Part shown: positions 25,401 to 40,400 of the stretch, one piece after another
Layout of the letters: the number at the start of each line of letters is the position of its first letter
Position numbering within the stretch: the stretch's first letter is position 1
Assembly: GCA_030762175.1 (NCBI GenBank)
Contig: CM060842.1
Location: forward strand, 66,341,001 to 66,405,000
DNA from: Metallyticus violacea
Taxonomy: Eukaryota > Arthropoda > Insecta > Mantodea > Metallyticidae
Reading direction: 5' to 3'
DNA: 64,000 nt
Program-made: the position numbers and the translations under genes
Notes under the pieces: generated by a model
Databases searched by the model: none
What the model saw: only the letters and a program-made list of their open reading frames with translations
What the model was told of the DNA's origin: nothing

Positions 25401-28400
25401 CACATACGACAAAAGTTAGATTTGCATATAGGTTTTGTAGAACAAATTTATGTAAAACAGATGATTTAAATATGGGCAGCAAAATTTATAATAAACTACT
25501 CATATGTGATAAACCAAAAACAAATACAAAACAAATGAAATCCTGGCTATTGCTACATACCTTCTTTTTTATAAATGAATTCAAGTGCAATGTATTAAGA
25601 GATTATTATACTGTGTAGATATTGTAAACAGTGGACAATATAATAAAAAGTAGTTTTTGCCATCTGAAATTGTTTGGTTAAGTTTAGACTAGATTAGTTG
25701 TGCTGCAATTTAGTTACATTTGAATGATTAACCATGGCAGGATATCCACATGTGAGCAGATGTGATTTTTATGTATGGCTGTTTGAGATGGCTTTTCCAG
25801 ATCAAAGGCAGCTATGTCATAAATCTTTTCCTGCAGTATATAGTTGAGTTGCTGAGACAGGATTCATAACACTACAAACTGCAAATTCAGTAAGAAAAAT
25901 AGTACTCATACATGACCAGGAAGAACTCATTCCACAGAATACAGGTAACAACACAAGACAATTGGCCATAGCATTTGGACATTTCACATGACAACATGGA
26001 GCATACAGTATGCAGTGATGTCAGTTCATGCACCACAAGAAGCATAATGTCCTGCCTTCATGCACCTTATATACCCATCTTAGTGTTTTAAATATGATAA
26101 CTCCTTCTTTGACTGTTTATCCTCCTCCAGTATTAGTACTTACACCTCAAAGTACTTATAAGCCAATGTGCATATAAGTTACGTATCAGGAGCTAATTGT
26201 CTCTGGGCATACATTTACATAGTGAAAAACTTCCATAATGAATGGTTATTTCAATACCAGAGCTTCCTTGAAGACAACACACACATAAGAAAGACATGGA
26301 CACAAACATTAGAGATGGAATGAAAATAAATAATTAAATGGAAGGTGAATCCATTGCAGAGGAATATTAACCCACCATTTTCCCTTTCTGAAAATGGACT
26401 GAAGAAAACCATGGAAAATCTGAATCAGGTTTACAACTCTCAACTCATCTCTATTTAAAATGCATTCTAAATAATAAATATAATCCCATCTCCAAAATTC
26501 ATTAGCCAGCTATAGGATTTGAATCTGGGACCTCCTAATTATGAGTCCCAAACATTACTGCCTGGACCAATTTGCCTGGTGTAAATATGATATTATTCAA
26601 TAAATATGACCAATATCCAATGGTAGCACAATTACAATACTGCTGAAAGTTTAGACCTTTGAACCTCTATCCTAACAATGTTGTTATTCAATTTAAATTC
26701 ATGTGGAGGAAATTGCAAAAATTATTGAATTTACTATATACATAAAAATAAGAAAAATGAAGAAACTTACTGTTAAATAAATCATCATCAGATCTTCTTG
26801 TGCTCTTACTATTAATGGAATGGTTTCCATCCATTCTTTTATTTCAAAAATGTGCTCAATTGATATAGGCTTCTGCGAAAGTTGTACAGAAATATGTTTA
26901 TATTCTTCATATACCTGCAAATTTAATAAATGTCTTTTAGGACAATCTTTGAAATTAAATTACCTATTCTAGACATTATTAATGTCAATGAGGTAAATGG
27001 AAAGCAATATTTTAAGCTCCTTTGTTTTTTAACTATTCTTATATATACAAAAATACATATTCTCTCTGTCTGTCTAACTCTCTCACAAATCAAAATCTCT
27101 TGCCATAGCAATAAGTACTTACAGCTTCAACTAATCTTCTTGAACATCTTGCAAACATATCTAGTAACTTTATGTATAGTTCTTGTCTTTTTGATACAAG
27201 AAAGTTCTTCAGTGGCTCAACATTCAAAATGAATGGACCAATAATAATTTTTTCTGGTAGTGTTACTTCTAGATTTATTTTCATTCTACGTTGGTATGCA
27301 ATCTCTTCTTTCACCTCCAGAGCAGTGTGATTTTCAGCTTCATAGTTGCTATTTATCAATATATCAGAAAAATAAAAACAAATTAAAAAGTTATGATAAA
27401 TAACATGTACAAATTTTTCTCCCCTCTTCCCCCCCCCCCTTATTATGTGCAAATAAAGTATACAAAAACTAACAATTGAGGCTTGCAATATGAATAAATA
27501 ACTGGAATTGTGATGTTTCCTTGTTACTGATAAAGTATAAGCTGTGTAACATGTTCCTATTATAGAGCTAATAACTTTTATACTTCATTTTTTGAGTAGA
27601 TAAATGTTGTTGCCTATTTTATTTACAAGCATAAAGTGTGTCACCATTAAAATTTTAGAATTACCTGTTTGATCTTTTTCATTATATGTGGGTGCTAATG
27701 AGTAGCATTATGGTTATAATAGTAACTTGAAAACAAACCTTATATAGGTGGCAACATTAAGCTTCCAGAGTTCAATGTGTGAATGGTATTCCCTTGAATA
27801 TGCAATCAGAGGTATAATGGACTTTCTTATACAAAGGCATAGTCTTTCTCTCATTGAACAAACTTCAGGTTCCAGAAGTCCAACAGATGAAAGATATAAG
27901 TCTTCTGGAAACTTTAGATTACTTAAAATAAAAGGATGAACCTGTCTCACATAATGTGTCCAAATCAATGGATTGTCAAAAAGTGGAATAAGTACTGGCT
28001 GAAAAAAGAAAATAGCTACATGGTAGAATGCAAATTATTTCATCTCAGAAGTCTGAGAAAACTTTCAAATACAAATATTGCTATAAAGATATAATATGTT
28101 AAAATACTGTCTTAGAAAACAATGACAAAATGATGTTAATTTAAGTGCAAACAGACTTTTCATACTGAATGAAATGATAGCATTATATTATGGAATAATA
28201 TTCCAGAGTTAAAGTTTTTTTCTTTAACAAGGAAGCTATACATATTTATACACATGTACTTTAGATGTAAATCCAAAGAGTCTCAAGAATCTTTCATTCA
28301 TAAACATAATACCTCAAATTGCTCTGGTGTAGTGGAGTAAAACACATGCTGTTCATCCATCTTGAGGAAAAGCAGAAATATTGGAGGATCTACTGGCATA

Positions 28401-31400
28401 AACTGAGTGTTAATCAGATCGCAGCCCCATTCAAAATCTTCAGGGCAATTTAAGCACACTAAACTAGGTCTTTCTATAAGGTCAGTAAACATATTCAGAG
28501 AAGATATAACCAAACTTCTCAATGCTCCCTAAAAAGAATTTAACATTATATTAAAACATATGTGTGTATTTATTCAATCTGCAATGGATAGTACAAGAAA
28601 TAGAAAATACAATTATACACTCTTAATATTCTATTACAATTACATACTCTTTGGTTAAGTGGCATTCTCATAAGAATATATCAATCTATGCTAATATTGG
28701 TTGAGTAAACTGACTGAAAAATTCAAAACCATGCCAAGGGCCATGGCAAGAGTTAAGTTCATTGTTCACATCAAACTACCATTATCATATGTCAGCATTT
28801 GTGCTGATCTTTTTGATAACATACCTTTTTGGAAATACTCTAATTCATCTACATAATTCATATTATAATTTTATTTATTCATTTTTATTTCATATGCATG
28901 AAGAGTGATAGCATTCTTTCTGTGGTCAGTGTTACATCATGTTGAATGAAGAATACAGATTTTGGTTAACGATTAGTTGAATTACCAATTGAATCGATGT
29001 TCCAATGTTCTCAATATTGAAATATAACGTCATACCAGCAAGAAATTCATGTATTTTTTGATGGAACATAGTGCATAAATTGATTACAGTAAATTCAGTT
29101 TTCCATTTTGAGGAAATTTGTCACTTCATATGAAGGGAAAGCAGAGTCAAGCAAAGAAAAATGGTATGGCTATATTAAATTTTGCAAAAGTCTAAAGTGA
29201 AGGACAGTATGCATAGATGTGAAAATGGGTCAAACTCATTTTTAATCAGGCCATATGGGTAGTGTTAAAAGGCTCATTTTTGTAATATTGGGTTAAGGAA
29301 ATAATATAATTATCATCTATTCTGTGAAAGGACTTGCATCAATAAAATTTAATTTCAAACATTTTATATGCAAACATATGTTTGATTATTTGTATAATAA
29401 TACGGAATTGTTAAAAAAATTAGGTCTATGAGAAATATGCAGAACTACAAAGTGATACAAACAGGAAGCTGGAACATGGAGCGCTTTGCTGAGTGGAAGG
29501 ATGTTAGGATTTTCAGATTTTACTCTTACAAATATTTCAAAGTAAATATCAGTTTTATAATATAAAATTCATTACTTAGATATAATCAAATACTGCTCAA
29601 AGTCAAAGTATGTTAATTAATATGAATAATTTTAATTATTTAGAGTTATTAAAATAAATGCTTTTTCTTATGCCACAAAGACAATTGTAAAAATATACAC
29701 ATAATTAATAAATATAGCAACAATAGAAATTAAGTCAAATCTCAAGAAAGAATAAAGTTGGTTTTAGTATATGGTTTATGATTATCATATAGGCGTTTTT
29801 CAAGTGGAGAGTCATTTTTCATTCATTAAAAATAACAAAAGTTTTCTTAGAAAGAAGCCTCCAACATCCATTATGATTAACTTTCTATTAACCTAAACTT
29901 AGATATTAATTTTTTACACTAAACTCCACTCACTTACACAAAAGACGCATTTCTGGAGAATCTCTCCCATGATGATTCTCCCAAAACAGGTCTTACTTTT
30001 GTGTAAGTGAGTGGAGTTTAGTATAAAAAATGAATACCTAAGTTTAGGTTATATTGCCACTCCATTGTCAACAATGGTACAATATTTAACTTTCTATTGT
30101 TATGCATGTTAAATCATTAACAAATATATTATATATATGTTTTGCTATATTTTACCTGCATTCTTTGCAATATCAGATTCATCATTCTGGATAATTTTGA
30201 AATTTCATAAATTTCATATCTGCTTTCAAGTATATTGAACCATCCTTTACCAACATCTCGTAAACACATACAGAAATTATGAGTGATGTTTTCAAGCCAT
30301 AAGGTTTTCAGAAAACTGATAAGCTGTAAATGATATTTCTTTATCAATCATTGCAGTAAAAAAAGTTTTTAATCAACAATTAACACCAAAATACATATAA
30401 ATGACTGTTAATAATATTTATGTATAAAGTATTTGTAAGTAATTATTAAATTAGGAGCACATACTGCATCAGAGATCAATATTTTGAATAAAACGTCTAA
30501 CCAGAATGAAATTTTCTTCCTCCCAAATTTATGGATATGTGGATATTACATAAATTAAGAATAAAAGTAAATAATACTGATATCAGGAAAATATGTTCTT
30601 GCCCAACCACTTCTACTCCTTTGTCTCTAATTTCAAAAAATAGCTGTGTGTGCTCTATACTTTCACACACACACACATACACTGAAATTATTACAGTACT
30701 TTTATTAACAAGATTTTGCATGACTTCACAACATTATCTATCACATTGAATGTTTTAGATATATTGCTTACTTACACTATTAATACTCTGAAGTTCAATT
30801 GCTTCAAATTCCTCCAAGGAAACATATTTTCCATAACTCTGAGTATAAAGACACATATCTGCTACATTTAGGCATTTATTAACAACATGTTCCATGGCTA
30901 AATATGCCTCTTGAATCACATATAAATTCTGCCAATGTACACTCTTTCTTACATTCCAAAAATCTATCATTCCTGTATCAATACATGCTGAAAATTAAAA
31001 AGTATATGAATTTAATTAATATACAAACTATTATAATAGAATAATTATTTGATTGAAAGAGGTACAAATATTGCAATAACAATTTATTGTTAGTACCATC
31101 AATCCATTCCAGAACGTGGACACCTTCCCATGAGTAAGGTTTTGGTTACCAAGGAGTAATTTCAGAAATTTTACCTACAAAGGGCAGAGGAATGGTGGGA
31201 AACTCGTTGCCTCTAACACCATCCGAATGGAACTAAGGTATTACTTGGACAAGAAACAGCCTGTAATTGCCCAGAAACATCTTTTTTCAGGCATCGAGTT
31301 TTTTTATGTGTCTTAAATCTACAACACAGGATACAATAACAATGGAATGCTATTAATTAAAATGGATAATAAGAGTCAGAGAATAAAAGCATTATTAATA

Positions 31401-34400
31401 GTTAAAAGGGGACCATATGCCAGGTTCACTGTATTGACAAAGAGTATATGCTATATTAGTTGATTAAAAATGTTTTTAACAAACTTAAAAAAAATAATAT
31501 AGGTATTATTTACTATGGTGTTAATACTCTACAAGACATGGGCATGGGAAAAATATGGTATGAGGGGGAAAGAATGGGAAAAGGATTTTGTAAAGAGATA
31601 AAAACAAGAATTGAGGATATTGAAAAACAGGAAATATGGGCTAATCCTAATGTCAAAAAATCTCTGAAATTATATAGCACATTAAAAAATGTGAGGGGAA
31701 GAGAAAGATACATTAAAACCTGCAATAAGGCATGGTTTAGAACAGGAGTAGTATATTTAAGTGGAATAAGAAATTAATATACTAAGAGGATATATGTCCT
31801 ATGTGTGAAAAATCAGATAGTTCTTGGCATTATATATTAGAATGTAAGCATTCTAAGTTTTGTAGGGAACCATTCCTATTACAAAAGTGGGAAAACTTAC
31901 CAAATGAAATAAGAGGCAGAAGAATTCAAATCTAAGATCAGATGAAAATATTAAGAAACTTGGAAAATACATAAGCAAGGTGTGACAAAAATGGTTATGA
32001 AAGGTGGGCAAGACAAATTAGAACAATATCGACAATTGCACTATCTAGGAGTGAAAAAATATCCTCATTACATACTAAACTGATGTTAATTGTAATGGGG
32101 TGCAGAAGGAATTCAACTCCATAAGTGAGCGTGATTAGGTGAGAAATTTAAATGTTTCATTAGTAGTTATTTTATTTTTATTGATTTATTTATGGATGCT
32201 CTTTAACATCTCAGGTCATCAGCATCCCATTCAACTCAGGCCGACAAATTTTGCTCAGAGACCTCTCTTTCAGGCTTGAGGTTCTTTTTCGTGCTGCAAA
32301 TGTACGACAGAGGACCCACGGCTTTACTTCCCTTCTGAATGAAGCCATACTTAGGATTTTTACGCCCAAAAAAATCCATCGGTCGTGGCCGGGTTCAAAC
32401 TCCCGATCTTGGGTTTAGGAAGCAAGTATGAAGCACTACACCACCAGGACCGACCTAATAGTAGTTATATTGCTATATTGAGAACATGGAAATGTAAATC
32501 ATTCACTTTGAATTTAACAGGTTTATTTGTTTGTGAAAATTGCATGATATTGGTTCTAAGAAATAAATTCATTCAAATATATGTATATTTGAGTGTAGTG
32601 TATTATGTAGTTTGTTGAGGTATATTTGTAATAAATTGCAATTTCAATAGAATAATTGAACCTAAGTCTTCTGCATATTCCAGTAGGAAACTGCGAATGA
32701 GCCAAAGACAAGGGTTCAGTAATCAGTTAAATTAGTAAAACTAAATGATGGTTTATTGAAAATGTATAATTTTTAATTGACATAAATTATGAAGTTGGAA
32801 ACTAGTTATTAAGATAGGGGGTGGGAAAATGTAACTGTAATGTTAGTTGTAGAAAAAAAATACATTCATTCATTCATTCATTCATTCATTCATTCATTCA
32901 TTCATTCATTCATTCATTCATTCATTCATTCATTCATTCAATTCAATTATGTTAAGTCCTTGTAGTCTATATGATTTGGAAGGTCAAGGCATATTAGCTG
33001 TAATAATCTTAGCATTAAATAAAGAAAGATACCATGGTGTTTTTATTTAGAAATGAAATGTCACTTTTTAAGAAATAGTAGTATCTCATTCAAATAACTG
33101 AAACTTACTTTAAAAAATATGCAATGAACTAATGATTTTGGTGCTAAAAATAAGTGGGTAAGAGAGAGAAAATGTGAAAATATGTTCAAGCTTAGGGATC
33201 CAGGAGTAGAAAGCAATCCAGCAGTGCACTGTAATATAGATGTGCTTAGAAAACAGCTTCCAGAACTATATGTAGGCCATCTTTATGACTCTGTTTTATG
33301 GCATCAATTCAAAATCATCTATTAAAATGGAGAGCAGAAATTCAAATTATATCTGCCTCAAATTGCTTGGTGTTATAAAAGAAACAGTAATTATGCCTTT
33401 CTAAGCCTGAGATGGTTCTAAAGGTTAAAATTTGAGTGCAGTTCGATTTTATAAATCTTATACCTAAGGAGCCTAAGAGGAATATGTACTGAGCAGAAAA
33501 GAGAATGTGAAATTCCAGTAATGGATAAGTTTTAAAATATTAGTTATGTAACAGGTAATTATTATTTAATGACATCAAGATATTTTAATTATTTTTGGGT
33601 ATGTTATTAAAACTGAAGAACCAAGACTTAGCATAACTGTCTCTGCAAAAAATATAAAAAACTACTCTTAATTAATCCTTTGCCTTCCTTACCTTTAAAT
33701 GGAACCTTCTTTTTTTTTTGAACTGGTATGGTAACGAAACTGTATATATTTGGATACTGTAATATTGTATTGTTAAACCTTTGCTCTCCCAGTGCTCTTT
33801 TATACATGCAATTCAATTCATGTGTCAACTGCAAATGAGAATCATAGCAACATTTGTAATATTAAAATTCAGTTATAAATTATACAAATATATTATATGG
33901 GTAGAATCCCATTAAGTGCCAAATCACATCATGAGAATGTTATCATAAAATGATCTGTGATAGTTATAAGGAGATAAATATAAATTAGAAAAAATAATAA
34001 AAGAAAGTTAAGGAAATTAAAAACATTGTATGTCTTAAACATGATTGAGTTGAGTTATATTGAAGACCTTTTACAGTAGACATGAGATGTTAAATTTTAT
34101 TTTTTAATTAGTATAATTTGTATTTACTGTAATTGATCAAGAGGGAATATATATTTCATGTTTATTATACTATCATAGCACAAAATCTCATCACTAGCTT
34201 GCTAGTAAGAAAAGAGTGCATGTATAAACATAAAAAAATGCTGTTTCTAGATCTTATTAGAACAGAAGAAGAAGGAAACTATAGTTGATGTAGTGGTAAC
34301 ATATCCTATACTAATTTATTTAATATGTTCACACTAACTCCACATATTTAATACATTCTTATAGGATATATATGACTGTGTTGCCATTAATATACTTTTT

Positions 34401-37400
34401 CTGTAAAATTACCTAATATATTTTAAAATATTTTATTCAACTTTGTAAAGTAACAACAAATAATCTGCATAAAGCTTGAGATTTATGGCAAATGGGCAAA
34501 TAATTAAATAAAAAAACAGCTATAAAGTAATTGTCATCTTAGTATCAGCTGAGCTTAATGTTATTTCATCCTAAGAGCAATTAGCTAAAGAATGAGCAAT
34601 TAACTAGAGAGTTTCAGGGAGAATGTAGTCATAATATAATATGAAAGCAAATCATGCTTTTTATACCATGTTGTCTTGTTTCCATAATCATCTTATTAAA
34701 AATAGGAATTAGTTCATTACCCTTTCTTTGAAGTCACTGCTAAACTGTCTTAGTCCACTGGAAGCTGCCAAGTTAAATACCTTCTCAATGGTCTCATCCT
34801 TTATGTCATCCAAGCCAGATAACAGCATGCAGTCAATGTACAATTGATATCTGATTAAAAGAAACATTAAATTAAGTTGCATTCTTTGTCACAGTGATTG
34901 TTCAAAATTAGAAAAATGTTATAAACTTATTCACTGCCAACAAAGTATCTTTAGATTTAAATAGCAAGGATTTTCATAGTGAAATATAGTACAATATAAC
35001 AAATCATTTAAGAGGAAATCACTCAAATTTCACTAGTTTTGTTCCGCTTACTTGGACATGTGAAACTGTGCTGATGATGAAGGCAACTGCCTTCTAATCA
35101 TATCCAAGTAAGTGGAACAAAATGGCAAATGCTGTTGCCTTCATCATCAGCATGGTTTCCATGTCCAAGTAAGTGGAACAACTGGTGAAATGTGAATGAT
35201 TTCCTCATAAATAATTTGCTATATTAAAGTATCTTTAATTTTGATAAAATTTTCAGTTTAGTTCTTATTGACCTTGAATATTTCTTCCAGCAATTTAATC
35301 AGGCATAAAAATCTTTAGATAGACTTTTTTCCTTGGTCTGAAAGCTATTATGCATTGTCTTCATTACTTCTTGATTAAAAGTAATGACCACATATAGCAG
35401 AGCTTTCACATGCTAAAATAAAGGTAATCAAATGGTACTAGACTGAGCAAATATGGAAGATATAAGCAAGTATTGAATTTAATGCAAGTACTTGGTTTAA
35501 TGTAGGATCTGACTGTATGAGCCAGGCATTATAGATATATACCTAAGGATCAAACAGTATGGAATTGCTAATTATGGCTCTAGTTAAAACTGCATAAAAT
35601 TACTAACTCTTGGTCCTTTCCCATCAGATATTATTTTAACACCACTATAAACTAATTATAAACCAACAGAAATGTAGTAAAATCTTTCCAAAGGACTTTT
35701 AGTTTGTACCATTCTTAAATTTTCAATCCATTCATGTTTTTTGGTTTAGTATTAGCAAAAAACTTAATATTCTTCTATAATATTTATGCATTTTACCATC
35801 TCATTTTACCAGTGTATAAAGGATGTTAATGAACAATACCAAAATATATTCATTATACAGGTGTTAATAAACTAAACCAAAATAATTTCAGAGAGTGTAG
35901 TGGTGTCTTAGACAGGTAATTTGAGATAGAAAATGTATGGCCTGTCTGTTTAAATTTTGAAGCTATGGCTATAAGTTTCTAAAGTGCCAGTATGACACTG
36001 ATCAATGAAGATGCCCCTCAAAAGTATATTACACAATAATGAAGAGAGGTTTCAGAAACACACTCTGATATTTTCCAGTAAGAGGTGATCATTTGTTTTC
36101 AAGTCTCATTCATTCATTTTCTGACTAGGCCTAATAATAACAGCTTTTAGCTTACGTTTGAAGTTGTTGTTTCAATTTATACACTTAAATCTTAACATAT
36201 CACTTCATAGAATTACAACCATTTTAATTGTTATTGTGCTTACCAATCAGAATCATGTCCTAAATATGTGTCAGGTAAATTAAGTTTTAGGCATCATTCT
36301 TAATTAGACAGTGAATCAATTAATACTGTTATGCTTCACTTAGAATTGAAACATGTTCTGTATGATTCAATGGTAAGTGTAGCATAGGAGTATTAAATCG
36401 ACTCACTGCACAATTAATAACAAATTAATTGCTTCAATGTATTAGTTCCGACATTACATTTATTATGAATTACGGCATCATGTTAATAGTATGCGTATTA
36501 GTCAATACATTCATTAAATTCATTAAATTATATTCATTAAATATATAATTAAATTTATTTCATAATTTGACCGTTAAGTCTACGGGAGCTAAGTTGGCAA
36601 ACATCGAACAAAATGGATGAAAGACCAAGTCCAGCCAACCAACAACGAAGTCGACAGTCGACTCGCAACTGAGGATGCAGACAAAGGAGGCCTGCGAAAC
36701 TAATTTTGCATAATTCAACACTAAGTGGAGCCTAAGATTATCAAATCGACTCACTAGATAATTAAGAACATAATATATTTATTGTTGAGAAAGCGAATAA
36801 AATTTGAAAGCATTAAGTAAATTTTATTCACAATTCTTTAATATGAGCATTGCAGCACTTAATATTAAAAAAAAAACCTTATGGCATGACAAGAATTAAA
36901 CCTGCAACCTGCAGAACATCAGCTTTTGAGTGACACAAGCAGTTAAAAAGCCTCCTCTAGAGTAGACTACATCAAGACCAGTATTTAATATAGTTGGCCT
37001 TGACTACATAATGTTCAGTCTCACATTGTCAAATGATTAGTTCGAGATTTGAAGGATTTTTATGGCATTAAATCTTGAAAATACTGATAAAGCACTGCAA
37101 AAAATTTATATTTTTATGCTCCCAAGGTAGTTTAAAAGAATTCTGAGTCATTTTTTCACCCAACTTGACTTAAAAACTGACTTTCATCATCTGATGCCAA
37201 AATGTTTAAACCATAAAACTGCTTTATGTTTAGTTGTGGACCATACATTATCTATCTCAAATTGCTTATATATAATATCTCTACACTCTCTAAAATTTTT
37301 TCAATGTAGTTCATTAACACCTTGTATATAGAGGTATCTTTGACAAGTTATTTGGGCTATAGGGAACCTAGGGATACAGATGTACAATGTTTAATTTATG

Positions 37401-40400
37401 AGTTACTTAAATAATTGCAATTTGGTGCTCAGAAACTCATACTAAAGTTAAATAGCGATAAAATTTATATTGGAATGGCTTCATACCTCATTAATAATTG
37501 AAATTAATCTGGTCATTAGTAACTAATGAACAAAATTTTCCAATTTAGAGTTAAAATAATCTGGAAAATTTTGAGTTAAGCACATGAATGCACATCACTG
37601 CATTAATGTGCTAACAGCAATTCAGCTGTTACAAACAAAGTCATGATTCGACTTTTTCTTATTGTTGTGAGATATTTTTCAATTGTTTCCTGCAACAGTC
37701 ATTTGTTTTATAACCGAAAGGTATTAGATGAAATAACTCACTAAATAAATTACAAATTGAGGGAATGGAGAATAGCTACAGTCTTCTGAACTCATGCATG
37801 TTGTCAAAATTAAAACATAGAAATAAATAATAATAAATATGAATATAATGATGATGAAAATAAGTTTAAGAAGTGCACCAGATTTAATAAAAGCACATTC
37901 TAAGTGACTAAGTATCAGCCTTATTTATTGCCTTTTCAAATTAACTTGGTAAAAGTCAGTGGCATGCATGCCCATTTGAAACTCTAAACTTTAATATGTG
38001 ATGTAAGCTAAAATGAATTTTTTGTTGGAACTAATAAAGTGAAGCAATTCTTTATTAGCACTTGAGTCGATTTAATACTTTATGTTCTGTATAATTCAAT
38101 GGTAATTGGAGCAAAGAGTATTAAATCCACTCAAGTACTATTAAAAAATAATGTAATATAAATTGTAAACTTAAAAGAAGTTAGGAATAGTGAGGTTTGT
38201 ATAATGCAATATAAGTTTTAAATCTGTAATCCTGAGTTCCCTATCTCAAATTGCTTGTGTAAGACCCCTCTATATGTAGAATGCAAATATTTTGGTGTTG
38301 TTCATTAATACTTTGTGTATTTAACTAGGAAGACTGGCACAAATATGACAGAAACAGAATTTCAATAAAAACCATATGAACCAAGAGGTAGCACATAAAT
38401 AGTCATATTCCTATTATATTTCCTTGTTTATAAACCTTTTTCTGATTTAACTGAAAAAATTCCAGTTGTAAACAAGACTGCTCTTAATCTTTCAACTTTG
38501 AATATTAGACTGTACTTATAGAAATATCTTTAGGAACGTTCAGGAAGTTCAAAGAAGGAGTGTCATTATAAATTACAAATAGATACTGGGCTTCTAGAAT
38601 ATGTCCTAACTGCTTGAAAGGAGTTTTGCATCTCTGCCAAAGCCAGCTCCCCCCTCACCACCACAACTTATGGCTGCCTGCCTGTCCTTGAACTTCTGAG
38701 CAGTCACCAGCCTAAATTCATTCAGGAAGACTTCAGAGCACATTTCTGTATAAATGTTATTATAAATGCAGATCAACTTGTCACATTTATGAGAGCTTTA
38801 TTCGAAAAATCCCTGGGCAATTGCCTCCTTCCAGAATTGCAATTCACAATCTTGTGAATAAAATTCATATACTGATTTGGTGCAAAACAAGAATTACACA
38901 TGTAGACATAGAATTTTAACAGAAGGCAATTAGATGAAATTTGTGCAAATCTTGAACATTTGACAACAAAAGCTTTACTAAAATTAACACAAGTGGGAGT
39001 TTTAGCGTCTTCTATACATATAGCATCAAAATTTTTAAAACACAAACCTTATAAGTATACATGTGTCCATTGTCTATGACCAGGTAATTCCACAGCACAT
39101 GTGCATTATTGTGAGTGGTTTTTTTTCATCAGTAACTGAAGGGTTGGCTAACCCACAGGTTAGATAAGTCATAAATCTGAAGTGGGAATTTCATGAGGGA
39201 TTAAATTAATTGAATTAATGTCATGGAATAAGCAGGAAGAATTCAATTGTCTTTGACACTGATCTTGGGGAGGACAGTGGATGAGGAAGTTTGTAGAATT
39301 TGGATTTGGAAATAATTCAGTTATTTCCCACTTTTAGACCTGCTCCCTGTTTCTTATCTCTTACTCCTTTCTGTTCCCGCTCATTTGTAGATATGCTCAG
39401 TTGATTCTCTTCTTTCTTCTGGCTGTAGAGATGATACCAGTATGTTTTGGAACTTTAGAAATCCTCGGGAAAAGTGATTGGAAAGTGTTCTTAACATCGA
39501 AAACAATGTTCATAAAATTCAATAGATAGTTTTTATTTTCACTCAGGGATCAAAGATTAATTACTAAATTGTAGACAGGAGCCTTGAATGTTGTGGGGAC
39601 AGAGGAACAATACTTTTCTTCTGAGCAGTATATTTAGAATGCTCTTTATGGTTTCACTTACATGAGATTTACTCAGGACATACATTTGGTGGAACTTTTT
39701 TCACATCATCAGCTGTTAAACAACTGTTGGATCAAACATTGGAATGATCAAACAGTCGTTTAACATCTGATGATGTGGAAAAAGTTCCAGACATTGGTAT
39801 CCAATAGTTGTTTAACAGCTGATGATGTGGAAAAAGTTCCATGAAACATATATCCTGAGTAAATCTCATGTAAGTGAAACCATAAAGAGTGTTCCAAATA
39901 TCCTGCTCAGAAAAGATCATTAATGAGTGTTTCACTGTGTTTGATTCTGAATTGAATTAATGTTTAAACATTAATTTGTTTAGAAAAATGTTGCTTATTG
40001 ACACACTATATTTAGGACAGTTGGAAGACAACAATTTGAATTTGTTTAATATATCTGAAAATATTAATCATAAGAAAAGTTTGACTTTCCTGAATTATAT
40101 TATATAATTTTAATTTTAATATATAGCCTATTTTGTTTTTAATAACTCAAAATACATCATCATAGATTGAAAAACTCACAATTTTGACACCATCCATTTC
40201 AAAATTATATAACTATTCAACGAATTGTGTTAGAAGGTTTTGTTTTTACTGTTTACTACAGGAAATTTTGTTTTTTCTCTGGGTTACTCTTAAGTAAACA
40301 GTCTGAACAGATCTGACTATGGTGCTCATATGCATTAGATTCTGGTTGGAGATTTGAGTGAGATTTTACAATTTTTTTCTTTAACTGCAATATTCCCAAG

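Larger units (their letters stand above)
39614..39914. mobile_element. Long hairpin with three hammerhead-like blocks
   Basis: Arms 39614-39730 and 39800-39914 are inverted copies (ctgagcag outer, CTGATGATGTGG inner). Between them, 39750-39800 is an extra direct copy of the CTGATGA...aaaaagttcc segment. No coding sequence; looks like a terminal-repeat-only derivative of a Penelope-like element. Confidence 0.65.

Noticed and set aside
32862..32940. Short regular repeats as a CRISPR-like array
   Set aside because: Perfect tetranucleotide microsatellite with no spacers, in a eukaryotic intron.
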